A stretch of 64,000 nucleotides of DNA, taken from the NCBI RefSeq assembly GCF_026107455.2, contig NZ_JAPCHY010000004.1:124001-188000 (forward strand). Direction: 5' to 3'. The position numbers and the translations under genes are program-made. Positions 39,973-48,535 of this stretch are shown here, piece by piece; the stretch's first letter is position 1, and every line of letters starts with the position of its first letter. Source of the stretch: Xanthomonas chitinilytica. GTDB lineage: Bacteria > Pseudomonadota > Gammaproteobacteria > Xanthomonadales > Xanthomonadaceae. The notes beneath the pieces were generated by a model. It was not told where the DNA came from. It saw only the letters and a program-made list of their open reading frames with translations, and did not search any database.

Positions 39973-41466
39973 TCAGCAGCAGCCGTGGCCGCCGTGGCGG
40001 GTGCCGCTGTCGGCGGCCACCGGCGAGCCGCTGGTCTCGCCGCGCAGGCTGGCGGCGTAATGCTCGCTGACCACCTTGGACACGCAGGCGGTGACGCGCT
40101 TGCCCATCGGGATGTGCAGGAACTCGTTGGGGCCGTGCGCGTTGGAGTGCGGGCCGAGCACGCCGGTGATCATGAACTGCGCGCCGGGGAACTTCTCGCC
40201 CAGCATGCCCATGAACGGGATCGAGCCGCCTTCGCCCATGTACATCGCCGGCTTGCCGAAGAACGCCTGGCTGGCGTCGTCGATGGCCTTCTCCAGCCAC
40301 GGCGCCATCGCCGGTGCGTTCCAGCCGGTGGAGGCCTTCTCCAGCTCCAGCGTCACCTGCGCGCCGTTCGGCGGATCGCGCAGCAATGCTTCCTTCAGCA
40401 GTTCGCCGCACCGCTTGCCGTCGGCCAGCGGCGGCAGTCGCAGCGACAGCTTCACCGCGGTCTCCGGGCGCAGCACGTTGCCGGCCGATTCCAGCGACGG
40501 CATGCCGCCGATGCCGGTCACCGACAGCGCCGGGCGCCAGGTGCGGTTGAGCACCAGCTCGGTCAGGTCCTCGTTCATCGGCTTGAGCCCGTCGACCAGC
40601 GGGAACTTGTCGAAGATCGCGGTATCGACCACCTCGGCGGCGCGTTTGGCCTGCTGCAGGCGCTCTTCCGGGATTTCCACGTGCAGCCCGTCGAGCAGGA
40701 TGCGGCCGGTGTTCTCGTCCTCGATCCGCGACAGCAGCTGGCGCAGCAGGCGGAAGCTGGACGGCACCACGCCGGAGGCGTCGCCCGAATGCACGCCTTC
40801 CTCCAGCACCTTGACGGTGAAGTTGCCGCCGGCCAGGCCGCGCAGCGAGGTGGTGCACCACAGCTGGTCGTAGTTGGCGCAGCCCGAATCCAGGCACACC
40901 ACCAGCGACGGCTTGCCGATGCGCTCGGCCAGATGGTCGACGTAGGCCGGCAGGTCGTAGCTGCCGGATTCCTCGCAGGCCTCGATCAGGATCACGCAGC
41001 GCGCATGCGGCAGGCCCTGCTCCTGCAGCGCCTGGATGGCGGCCAGCGAACCGAAGATGGCGTAGCCGTCGTCGGCGCCGCCGCGGCCGTACAGCTTGTC
41101 GCCGCGCAGCACCGGGACCCACGGGCCCAGGTCCTCGTCCCAACCGGTCATTTCCGGCTGCTTGTCCAGGTGGCCGTACAGCAGCACGGTGTCGTCGCCG
41201 GTTTCCGCGCCGCTGGCCGGAATTTCCAGGAAGATCAGCGGGGTACGGCCTTCCAGTCGCACCACTTCCACCTGCAGCCCGGGGATCTTCTGGGCGCGGG
41301 CCCAGTTCTCCATCAGCGCCACCGCCTGGTCCATGTAGCCGTTGGCGACCCAGTCGGCGTCGAACATCGGCGACTTGTTGGGGATGCGGATGTAGTCGAC
41401 CAGCTGCGGGACGATGTCGTTGTCCCACTTGTCGCTGAGGAATTGGCCGATTTTCGCGCTGTCCAT
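39973..41466 (-). CDS. M20 family metallopeptidase (dipeptidase type)
   Basis: A 497-residue di-zinc hydrolase resembling cytosolic non-specific dipeptidases. Metal ligands are visible as H99 (LLYGHLDKQPE), bridging D132 (RGGADDGY), E165/E166 (EACEESGS), and a C-terminal HGPNEF site; D101 is the usual helper. A lid domain lies at about 210-380. There is no signal peptide, so it should act on peptides in the cytosol. The tail RHGGHGCC adds His and Cys residues beyond the catalytic fold. The Met at 41466 is preferred over an earlier start at 41502. Confidence 0.9.
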   Translation of the reverse strand: MDSAKIGQFLSDKWDNDIVPQLVDYIRIPNKSPMFDADWVANGYMDQAVALMENWARAQKIPGLQVEVVRLEGRTPLIFLEIPASGAETGDDTVLLYGHLDKQPEMTGWDEDLGPWVPVLRGDKLYGRGGADDGYAIFGSLAAIQALQEQGLPHARCVILIEACEESGSYDLPAYVDHLAERIGKPSLVVCLDSGCANYDQLWCTTSLRGLAGGNFTVKVLEEGVHSGDASGVVPSSFRLLRQLLSRIEDENTGRILLDGLHVEIPEERLQQAKRAAEVVDTAIFDKFPLVDGLKPMNEDLTELVLNRTWRPALSVTGIGGMPSLESAGNVLRPETAVKLSLRLPPLADGKRCGELLKEALLRDPPNGAQVTLELEKASTGWNAPAMAPWLEKAIDDASQAFFGKPAMYMGEGGSIPFMGMLGEKFPGAQFMITGVLGPHSNAHGPNEFLHIPMGKRVTACVSKVVSEHYAASLRGETSGSPVAADSGTRHGGHGCC

Positions 41467-41668
41467 CTGAAAAACTCCGGTTGCAGGGTCTAGACCGCCC
41501 ATTCTACGCCCGGGCAGGGGGTAGGGTTTTTCCTACAACGGGTCGGGCTGTTTACCGGCTGTGTGAGGAGCGTGTGGACGATAGGCTTGTCTGCATGTGG
41601 CGCGGGACACTGACCCGGTCGACGAGGATGTCGGCGAAGTCTCTTCCCAAGCCACAAGGAGTGTAGCC

Positions 41669-42001
41669 ATGAAGTTTTTCACCGTGACGCTGAAGTCGCT
41701 GGTCCTGGCTCTTTTGCTGACCGGTTCCGCGCTTGCCGCGGACAAGGTCGACATCAATACCGCCGATGCGGTGGAGCTGGACCGGGTGTTGGTGAACGTG
41801 GGGTCTTCCAAGGCCCAGGCGATCGTCGATTACCGACAGGCCAACGGACCTTTCAGGAGTGCCGAGGAACTGGCACTGGTGAAGGGGATCGGTTTGAAAA
41901 CGGTCGAACGGAATCGTGACCTGATCGAGGTGGGTGCCGGGACGGCCCCTGCCAAGAAGGCTGCCACGGCGGCGGCCCCGAAACCGGTGGAAAGACGCTG
42001 A
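41669..42001 (+). CDS. comEA: ComEA-like exported helix-hairpin-helix protein
   Basis: A 110-residue protein with a signal peptide (LKSLVLALLLTGSALA) and one helix-hairpin-helix DNA-binding domain: VDINTADAVELDRVLVNVGSSKAQAIVDYRQANGPF, then LVKGIGLKTVERNRDLI. It should bind incoming DNA in the periplasm during transformation, with retraction of pili by PilT. The C-terminus is an Ala/Lys/Pro tail. ACAAGGAG lies well placed before the ATG, and a strong terminator follows. Confidence 0.88.
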   Translation: MKFFTVTLKSLVLALLLTGSALAADKVDINTADAVELDRVLVNVGSSKAQAIVDYRQANGPFRSAEELALVKGIGLKTVERNRDLIEVGAGTAPAKKAATAAAPKPVERR

Positions 42002-42099
42002 GCGGAACGGACGCGAAGGTATACGGCCGGTTGCAGGACGCACGGGCCGGAATCCGTAGGGCAGGACGCCGAAGAAAAGCAGGATGCTGACAGGGATGT

Positions 42100-42148
42100 A
42101 ACGATCGCCCGGTGTTGCACAGGAGGTGCAGCCGGGCGATCGTTTTTT
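42100..42148 (+). terminator. Strong terminator after comEA
   Basis: A 13-base perfect stem AACGATCGCCCGG/CCGGGCGATCGTT encloses a second stem TGCAC/GTGCA and is followed by a run of T. It lies 99 bases after the comEA stop. Confidence 0.93.
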
Positions 42149-42429
42149 GGGGGTTCCGGATCTGCGGCGGTGAAGCCGTTGCCCCGCTGGTGCGGGCCGT
42201 CGGGACGGCAGCAACCATCCCGGCTTGGGTGCCGGGCAGGCACAGGTTGGCGAATGCGTATCCGGCCGGCATTCCATCCGCCCGGGCCCGGCGGCTGCAA
42301 GGCCGATCCTGCGTGGCGTCGGTTGCGCTGCGGGTGGCGGCGCCGGCGGGAGTCTGCGGTGATGATGGCCGTGCAGGCAGTGCGCTAGGCTGGGCGGGAC
42401 CAGGGCCGGAATCGAACAGGGTGAAGCGC
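42149..42429 (+). other. Gap upstream of the L,D-transpeptidase gene
   Basis: From comEA to the next start is 428 bases; outside the terminator I see no gene. A TAGGCT -10-like element at 42386-42391, with no strong -35, may begin the downstream transcript. Open frames across the gap exist on both strands, but none shows a family pattern or ribosome site. Confidence 0.45.
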
Positions 42430-43461
42430 ATGGCGGGATGGGGATGGCGGGGGCTGCTGCTGGTGGTCGCCTGTGCGGTGCTGGCTCCGTCGGCGGCACA
42501 GGAAGCGCCGGTGCCGCGTGGTCCGCTGGATCTGGCGCCGGGTGAATTCCTCTGGCACCCGGAAATCTCGCCGGCCGGTCCCATCGTGCTGGTGGTCAGC
42601 CTGGACGAGCAGCGCGCCTACGTCTATCGCAACGGCATCGCCATCGGCATGTCGACGATCAGCTCCGGCAAGGCCGGGCACGAGACCCCGACCGGCGTGT
42701 TCACGATCCTGCAGAAGAACAAGGATCACCGCTCCAACCTCTACAACAACGCGCCGATGCCCTACATGCAGCGGCTGACCTGGGACGGGATCGCGCTGCA
42801 TGGCGGGTCGCTGCCGGGGTATCCGGCCTCGCACGGCTGCGTGCGCCTGCCGCAGGCGTTCGCGCAGAAGCTGTTCGCCGAGACCCGGCGCGGCGATACG
42901 GTGGTGGTGGCCGATGCCAAGAGTTCGCCGACCACGCTGGTGTATCCGGCGGTGCTGGCGCCGGTCACCGCGAGTGGGCAGCCGCTGGTCGCCGTTCCCG
43001 ACGCGCCGGACCATTACTGGGACGACAGCCTGGCCCCGCAGGGGCAGGTGAGCGTGCTGGTCAGCATCCACGACCAGCGCATCTACGTGCTGCGCGACGG
43101 CGTGCCGATCGGCGAGTCGCGGATGAACGTCAGGAACCTGCCTGCATTCGACGGCACCACGCTGTTCGTGATGGGCGAGGGGCTGGACGAGGCGCCCAGC
43201 CTGCTGGATCCGCAGCGCCGGCGGCATCGCTGGACCGCCTATCCGATGCTGGGCGACGCCACCTCGAGCGTGATCCCCGACCTGCTGGCGCAGCCGTCGC
43301 TGCCGGTGGAGTTGCCGGTCGACTTCGCCCGCCGGATGTACGACGTGCTGGTGCCGGGCACGACCCTGCTGGTCACCAGCCTGCCGGCGGTGCGGCCTTC
43401 GACCGGGGATCAGGGGCTGCAGCCATTGTTGGAATCGGAAGCACCTGCCCCCATTCAATGA
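42430..43461 (+). CDS. L,D-transpeptidase with a second, degenerate YkuD-like half
   Basis: A 343-residue exported protein with signal peptide (WRGLLLVVACAVLAPSAAQ). Residues about 50-160 form a YkuD domain with H124 in IALHGGSLPG and the catalytic C137 in YPASHGCVRLP. From about residue 205 a second copy of the domain start appears (VSVLVSIHDQRIYVLRDGVPIGES, compare IVLVVSLDEQRAYVYRNGIAIGMS) but no second SHGC motif follows. Such enzymes make 3-3 cross-links or attach proteins to peptidoglycan. A GTG three codons upstream is an alternative start. Confidence 0.87.
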   Translation: MAGWGWRGLLLVVACAVLAPSAAQEAPVPRGPLDLAPGEFLWHPEISPAGPIVLVVSLDEQRAYVYRNGIAIGMSTISSGKAGHETPTGVFTILQKNKDHRSNLYNNAPMPYMQRLTWDGIALHGGSLPGYPASHGCVRLPQAFAQKLFAETRRGDTVVVADAKSSPTTLVYPAVLAPVTASGQPLVAVPDAPDHYWDDSLAPQGQVSVLVSIHDQRIYVLRDGVPIGESRMNVRNLPAFDGTTLFVMGEGLDEAPSLLDPQRRRHRWTAYPMLGDATSSVIPDLLAQPSLPVELPVDFARRMYDVLVPGTTLLVTSLPAVRPSTGDQGLQPLLESEAPAPIQ

Positions 43462-43486
43462 TCCTCGTCCCGAACATGCCGTTGCC

Positions 43487-44242
43487 ATGAAGCCGCTGTT
43501 GTCCCGCCCCCGCCTGCTGATGCTCGGCCTGCTGCTGGTGCCGGCCGTCGCCGCGCAGGGGGCGTCGACGCCCGCGGCCGGGCTTGCGCCTGTGCCATCC
43601 GCGCCGGGCGAGGGCCTGGCCGAGCGGCTGGCCCGCGCAGCGCCGGCGGCCGACCGGCAGGTGCTGGCGCTGGCCGCCCGGGCGATGTCCTGCGCGCTGC
43701 AGCGCCGCGAGCCGGGACTCGATCCGCAGCGCCTGGGCGTGATCGACTATTCGCGCCCCTCGACCGAACCGCGGCTGTGGGTGTTCGACCTGGACCGGCA
43801 GCGGCTGCTGTTCGAGGAATGGGTGGCGCATGGCCGCAACAGCGGCGAGAACATGACCAACCGCTTCTCGAACCGCGAAGGCAGCTACATGTCCAGCCTG
43901 GGCGCCTTCGTCGCGCAGGAGACCTATGCCGGCGGCAACGGCTATTCGTTGCGCCTGCGCGGGCTGGAGCCGGGCTTCAACGACCGCGCCCGCGAGCGCG
44001 CCATCGTGATCCACGGCGCCCCGTACGTGAACCCGGCCGCAGCGCGCCTGCAGGGGCGGCTGGGCCGCAGCCTGGGCTGCCCGGCGGTACGGCCGGCGGT
44101 CGCGCGGCCGCTGATCGACAGCCTGCGCGAGGGCACGCTGGTATTCGCCTACTACCCGGACCCGGACTGGCTGCAGCGCTCGCAACTGCTGGACTGCGGG
44201 CAGCCCGGGGTGGCGACGGCGAGCGTCCGTTCGCGTCCCTGA
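43487..44242 (+). CDS. Murein L,D-transpeptidase catalytic-domain family protein (YkuD_2 type)
   Basis: A 251-residue exported protein with a signal peptide (LLMLGLLLVPAVAAQG). The pattern GVIDYSRPSTEPRLWVFDL, VAHGRNSG, FSNREGSYMSSLGAF, AIVIHGAPYV (H176) and GRSLGCPAV (C198) is that of the YkuD_2 family, related to L,D-transpeptidases. It lies 25 bases after the YkuD gene and is likely in one operon with it, giving two related wall enzymes together. Confidence 0.87.
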   Translation: MKPLLSRPRLLMLGLLLVPAVAAQGASTPAAGLAPVPSAPGEGLAERLARAAPAADRQVLALAARAMSCALQRREPGLDPQRLGVIDYSRPSTEPRLWVFDLDRQRLLFEEWVAHGRNSGENMTNRFSNREGSYMSSLGAFVAQETYAGGNGYSLRLRGLEPGFNDRARERAIVIHGAPYVNPAAARLQGRLGRSLGCPAVRPAVARPLIDSLREGTLVFAYYPDPDWLQRSQLLDCGQPGVATASVRSRP

Positions 44243-44572
44243 GTTGCCGGCGGCGTGGGCGCGCCTGTTACGGCGATGACGCCAGCCGGTTTCACGCGGT
44301 GATGCGATGGATGCGCCGGGCGGGATCGTGCCGTGCCTGGTTTCCGTGCGGATTTCCTGCTGTCCGGCGAATCCTTCAATGCCTGCCGTCCATGGGAGCA
44401 CCGATCCTGCGACCGGCAGGATCGTGCGGCCTGTCGCGCGCCGGTGCCGCCGGGCCTGCGTGTACGGGCAACCCCGGAGCGGGGGACGAGATCGGCCGAA
44501 GACCGGCCACCCGTCTCGGGAAACGCCGCGCCGCGGTCATGCCCACGACGCGGCGATTGCCGGCGATGCCCC
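44243..44572. other. Gap between convergent genes
   Basis: These 330 bases between the YkuD_2 gene and the end of the GntP permease gene contain no supported gene. A 9-base stem CGATCCTGC/GCAGGATCG (44402-44424) could be a weak transcription stop for either side; no T-run follows. Confidence 0.5.
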
Positions 44573-45976
44573 TCAGACCAGCCCGGTGGCGTAGTACACG
44601 CCGATGATCGCGAACACCGCCAGGGTCTTGATGATGGTGATGGCGAAGATGTCCTTGTAGGACTGGCGATGGGTCAGCCCGGTGACCGCCAGCACGGTGA
44701 TGACCGCGCCGTTGTGCGGCAGGGTGTCCATGCCGCCGGAGGCCATCGATGCCACCCGATGCAGCACGTCCATCGGGATGCCGGCGGCGTTGGCGTTGGC
44801 GATGAAGCTGTCGGCCATCGCCGCCAGCGCGATGCTCATGCCGCCGGAGGCCGAACCGGTGATGCCGGCCATGGCGGTGACCGATACCGCCTCGTTGATC
44901 AGCGGGTTGGGAATCGAGCCCAGCGCGTTGGCCACCACCAGGAAGCCGGGCAGGGCGGCGATCACGGCGCCGAAGCCGTATTCGGAGGCGGTGTTCATCG
45001 AGGCCAGCATGGCGCCGCCGATGGCGGTCCGGGTGCCTTCGGCGAAGCTGGTGTAGACCGGTTTCCAGGCGAACGCCAGCACGGTCAGGATGCCGACCAG
45101 CAGCGCGCCCTGCACCGCCCAGATCGCGGCCATCTTCGATACTTCCTGCACCACCGGTGCCGGGTTGCCGATCACCGCCGGCACGAACGATTGGGTCTCG
45201 CCGTAGAAGCCGGGAATCCAGCGGGTGAACAGGTAGTTGGACACGCCCACCAGCACCAGCGGCAGCACTGCGATCAGCGGATGGGTGAGCCGGTCGCCGC
45301 GGAACGCTTCCGGCTCGTTGCGCAGCTCGGCGTTGCCGGCATAGCCTTCGCCGGCGCGCGCGGCGGCGCGGCGGCGCCATTCCAGGTAGCTCATGCCCAG
45401 CACCAGGATCACTACCGTGCCGATCACGCCCAGCCACGGCGCCGCCCAGCTGGTGGTGCCGAAGAACGAGGTGGGGATGATGTTCTGGATCTGCGGCGTG
45501 CCCGGCAGCGCGTCCATGGTGAAGGTGAAGGCGCCCAGCGCGATGGTGCCGGGGATCAGCCGCTTGGGAATCTCGCTCTGGCGGAACAGCTCGGCGGCGA
45601 ACGGATACACCGCGAACACCACCACGAACAGCGACACGCCGCCGTAGGTGAGCAGCGCGCAGACCAGCACGATCGACAGCATCGCGCGCTGCGCACCGAC
45701 CAGCCTGATGGTGGCGGTCACTATCGACTTGGAGAAGCCGGAGATCTCGATGACCTTGCCGAACACCGCGCCCAGCAGGAACACCGGGAAGTACAGCTTG
45801 AGGAAGCCGACCATCTTGTCCATGAACAGGCCGGTGAACATCGGCTGCACCAGCGACGGGTCGGTCAGCAGCACCGCGCCCAGCGCCGCGACCGGGGCGA
45901 ACAGGATCACGCTGTAGCCGCGGTAGGCCACGAACATCAGGAAGCACAGGGCCGCCAACACGATCAGGAACGACAT
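44573..45976 (-). CDS. GntP family permease, probably for 3-hydroxybutyrate
   Basis: A 467-residue inner-membrane protein with about 12 spans, from SFLIVLAALCFLMFVAYRGYSVILFAPVAALGAVLL to the C-terminus. GntP-type features are FGKVIEISGFSKSI, ALLTYGGVSLFVVVFAVYPFA and TASEYGFGAVIA...MASGGMDTLPHNGAVITVLAVTGLTH. The family takes up organic acids such as gluconate and D-3-hydroxybutyrate. The substrate is inferred from the dehydrogenase and oligomer hydrolase in the island. The chosen start has GGGGAG about 6 bases upstream; the open frame extends to 46099 across the divergent promoter. Confidence 0.88.
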   Translation of the reverse strand: MSFLIVLAALCFLMFVAYRGYSVILFAPVAALGAVLLTDPSLVQPMFTGLFMDKMVGFLKLYFPVFLLGAVFGKVIEISGFSKSIVTATIRLVGAQRAMLSIVLVCALLTYGGVSLFVVVFAVYPFAAELFRQSEIPKRLIPGTIALGAFTFTMDALPGTPQIQNIIPTSFFGTTSWAAPWLGVIGTVVILVLGMSYLEWRRRAAARAGEGYAGNAELRNEPEAFRGDRLTHPLIAVLPLVLVGVSNYLFTRWIPGFYGETQSFVPAVIGNPAPVVQEVSKMAAIWAVQGALLVGILTVLAFAWKPVYTSFAEGTRTAIGGAMLASMNTASEYGFGAVIAALPGFLVVANALGSIPNPLINEAVSVTAMAGITGSASGGMSIALAAMADSFIANANAAGIPMDVLHRVASMASGGMDTLPHNGAVITVLAVTGLTHRQSYKDIFAITIIKTLAVFAIIGVYYATGLV

Positions 45977-46007
45977 CCACGGCTCCCCGCCATACAAGTT
46001 GCCGTCG

Positions 46008-46081
46008 AGTATCTGCAGGGCCGCGGCCCCGGCCCACTGTACGAATGGACGATACGAGCCGGTCGGCGCGCCGGCTACCTT
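46008..46081. promoter_or_regulatory. Divergent promoter region with shared operator motif A
   Basis: The motif TACGAATGGACGAT lies at 46040-46053 between the permease and receptor genes. It matches TACGAAAGTACGAT at 54818-54831 at 12 of 14 positions, and both are followed by GAGC. A leftward GATACT -10 (46008-46013) is 26 bases from the motif, and a rightward TACCTT (46076-46081) 22 bases. The other motif has leftward and rightward candidates 26 and 21 bases away. I propose it as the binding site of the island's LuxR-type regulator. Confidence 0.5.
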
Positions 46082-46139
46082 GCGCAGCATGGGCGGCATC
46101 CGTTTGCTGCCCCGTCATACCCGGGAGGAGGGGAGACCA

Positions 46140-48383
46140 ATGAAGCGCAAGTACCTGAGCATGGCCATCGGTTGCGTACTGCTGGCGCCGGCATCGCTGG
46201 CGTGGTCGCAGCAACCGCCGCAGGCCGCACCCGCCGCCGGCAACCAGGCCACCACGCTGGACCAGGTCACGGTCACCGCGCGGCGCCGCAGCGAATCGAT
46301 CCAGGACGTGCCGGTGGCGGTGAGCGCCTTCGGCGAGGAGCAGATCAAGGACCTGCAGGCCAGCAACGTGGAGGGGTTGCAGGGCGCGGTGCCGAACATG
46401 AACATCGCCCAGGGCCGCGGTTCGGCCAACAGCGTCAACGTGTTCATCCGCGGCATCGGCCAGCCCGACGCGCTGCAGACCTTCGACCCCGGCGTGGGCA
46501 TGTACGTCGACGACGTCTACTACTCGCGCATCAACGGCGCGCTGTTCTCGCTGTTCGACATCCAGCAGCTGGAAGTGCTGCGCGGCCCGCAGGGCACGCT
46601 GTACGGCAAGAACTCCACCGGCGGCGCGATCAAGCTGACCACCAAGAATCCGTTCGACAACGAAGGCGGTGCGGTGGAAGTGACCGCCGGCGACTATGGC
46701 CGGCTGGAGGGGCGCTTCTACGTCAGCGGCAAGCTGAGCGATACCATCGCCGCCAGCATCGCCGGCGCCAAGATCACCAACGACGGCTACGTGCGCGATG
46801 CCGATACCGGCAAGCACTACAACGATGACGACACCGAAGCGCTGCGCTTCAAGATGGCGTTCAGTCCGACCGACAACTTCCGCGCCACCCTGAGCGCGGA
46901 CACCACCAAACAGGATGCGGCGCCGACCCTGGGCCGGCCGGTGGCCGATCTGCGCCAGACCGACCTGGTGCTGGGCTCGGTGGTGCTCAAGCCGGGCGAG
47001 ACCGGCGAATGGAACCGCCGCGCACGGACCTCGTTCGAGAACGGCGAAGGCCAGTACCTGAAGCATTCCGGCGCCTCGCTGGCGATGGAATGGGACATCG
47101 ACGAGCAGTGGCAGCTCAAGAGCATCACCTCCTACCGCAAGCTCAAGACCGAGTCGTACATCGACATCGACGCTTCCGAATACGAGCTGGGCGACGTGCT
47201 GGTGGCGCTGGACCAGGACCAGCGCAGCCAGGAACTGCAACTGCACTACGACAACGGCAGCAACCTGCACCTGACCTTCGGCGCGTACTACATGAAGGAG
47301 AACGTGCCGTCCTACCAGGAAGCCTATGCCGACGACCTGTTCGCGCTGGCCGGTACGCCGATCGATTTCCTGCGCACCATCGACGACGACCTGAGCACCA
47401 CCAGCACCGCCGCCTTCGCCCACATGAACTGGGAGTTCGTGCCGACCTGGACGCTGGCCGCCGGTGTGCGCTGGACCAAGGACAAGAAGGAGTACGACCG
47501 CAGCACCAGCACCTTCTGGGGGCCGGCGCTGGCAGCGCTGAATGAAACCGTTGCCTTCAGCGCCAAGGCAGACTGGACCGCGGTGACGCCGTCGGTCAGC
47601 CTGCAGAAGGCTTTCGGCGACAACCTGATGGGCTACGTGTCGGCCAACCGCGGCTTCAAGTCCGGCGGCTTCAACGGCCGCGCCAACACCGTGTACGACA
47701 CCGAGCATGCCAAGTTCGATCCGGAATACGTCTGGACCTATGAGCTGGGCCTGAAGGGAAGTTCGTCCGACCGGCGCTTCCGCGGCAGCGCGGCGGCGTT
47801 CTACAGCAAGTACAGCGATTTCCAGGCGCGCGTGTCGCAGGACGTGGGCACCTTCCCGGTGCTCAATGCCGCCGAGATGGTGATCAAGGGCATCGAGCTG
47901 GACGGCGTGGCCATGCTGGGCGATGCCACCACGCTGAGCGGCCAGATCGGCTGGATGGACGCCAAGTACGACCGCTTCGAGGACTTCCGTCTGGATCCGT
48001 CCTATCCAGGCTTCGATCCGAACGTGAACCACGACCACGTGCCGTTCTCGCCGGACTGGACCGCCCGCGTGGCCCTGCAGCACGTGTTCTCGCTGGGCCA
48101 CAGCGGCAGCCTGACCCTGGGCGGCGACGTCTCCTACCGCGGCGACACCTGGTTGTCGGTGGACAACCGCGAGGTGCTGAGCCAGGACGCCTACACCCTG
48201 GTCGGCGCCTACGGCGTGTGGGATTCGCCGCAGCTGGCCTGGCAGGTGCGTGCCGGCGTGCGCAACCTGACCGACAAGCAGTACAAGACCGAGGGCCAGG
48301 AGTTCGCCAGCGTCGGCAACATCCAGACTGCCTATTACGGCCTGCCGCGCAACTGGTACGTGTCGCTGCGCTACAACTTCTGA
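46140..48383 (+). CDS. TonB-dependent outer-membrane receptor
   Basis: A 747-residue receptor. Signal peptide to about residue 24 (MAIGCVLLAPASLAWSQ); a TonB-box-like LDQVTVTARRR; plug domain to about 165 (VFIRGIGQ, GVGMYVDDVYYSR, LEVLRGPQGTLYGKNSTGGAIKLTT); a 22-strand barrel ending in aromatic YNF. It belongs to the large group of receptors that import nutrients other than iron. The neighbours suggest 3-hydroxybutyrate oligomers or related esters as ligand, which is inference. GGAGGAGGGGAG precedes the ATG. The gene is divergent from the permease. Confidence 0.93.
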   Translation: MKRKYLSMAIGCVLLAPASLAWSQQPPQAAPAAGNQATTLDQVTVTARRRSESIQDVPVAVSAFGEEQIKDLQASNVEGLQGAVPNMNIAQGRGSANSVNVFIRGIGQPDALQTFDPGVGMYVDDVYYSRINGALFSLFDIQQLEVLRGPQGTLYGKNSTGGAIKLTTKNPFDNEGGAVEVTAGDYGRLEGRFYVSGKLSDTIAASIAGAKITNDGYVRDADTGKHYNDDDTEALRFKMAFSPTDNFRATLSADTTKQDAAPTLGRPVADLRQTDLVLGSVVLKPGETGEWNRRARTSFENGEGQYLKHSGASLAMEWDIDEQWQLKSITSYRKLKTESYIDIDASEYELGDVLVALDQDQRSQELQLHYDNGSNLHLTFGAYYMKENVPSYQEAYADDLFALAGTPIDFLRTIDDDLSTTSTAAFAHMNWEFVPTWTLAAGVRWTKDKKEYDRSTSTFWGPALAALNETVAFSAKADWTAVTPSVSLQKAFGDNLMGYVSANRGFKSGGFNGRANTVYDTEHAKFDPEYVWTYELGLKGSSSDRRFRGSAAAFYSKYSDFQARVSQDVGTFPVLNAAEMVIKGIELDGVAMLGDATTLSGQIGWMDAKYDRFEDFRLDPSYPGFDPNVNHDHVPFSPDWTARVALQHVFSLGHSGSLTLGGDVSYRGDTWLSVDNREVLSQDAYTLVGAYGVWDSPQLAWQVRAGVRNLTDKQYKTEGQEFASVGNIQTAYYGLPRNWYVSLRYNF

Positions 48384-48445
48384 GGCACCCGCGGGTGACC
48401 GGCGATGTGCGGGAAACCGCGGGCGGGCGCCGGTACGACGACAGG

Positions 48446-48475
48446 AACGGCGGCATGTCCCGACATGCCGCCGTT
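48446..48475. terminator. Hairpin after the receptor gene
   Basis: A perfect 13-base stem, AACGGCGGCATGT and ACATGCCGCCGTT, around a CCCG loop, 62 bases after the receptor stop. It is followed by CCCTTA rather than a T-run. Confidence 0.75.
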
Positions 48476-48535
48476 CCCTTATCCTGAGCCCGGTCCCGCG
48501 GCGATGCGGGCGGGCAACCGGGGGAAGCGGCAGGC

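Noticed and set aside
42149..42429. Leftward frames in the gap upstream of the L,D-transpeptidase gene
   Set aside because: Low-complexity Pro/Ala/Arg composition, no ribosome site, and overlap with the strong comEA terminator.
44376..48101. A 1241-residue leftward open frame across the permease and receptor genes
   Set aside because: The receptor on the opposite strand and the permease in another frame are clearly real; the long frame is a GC-codon artefact.
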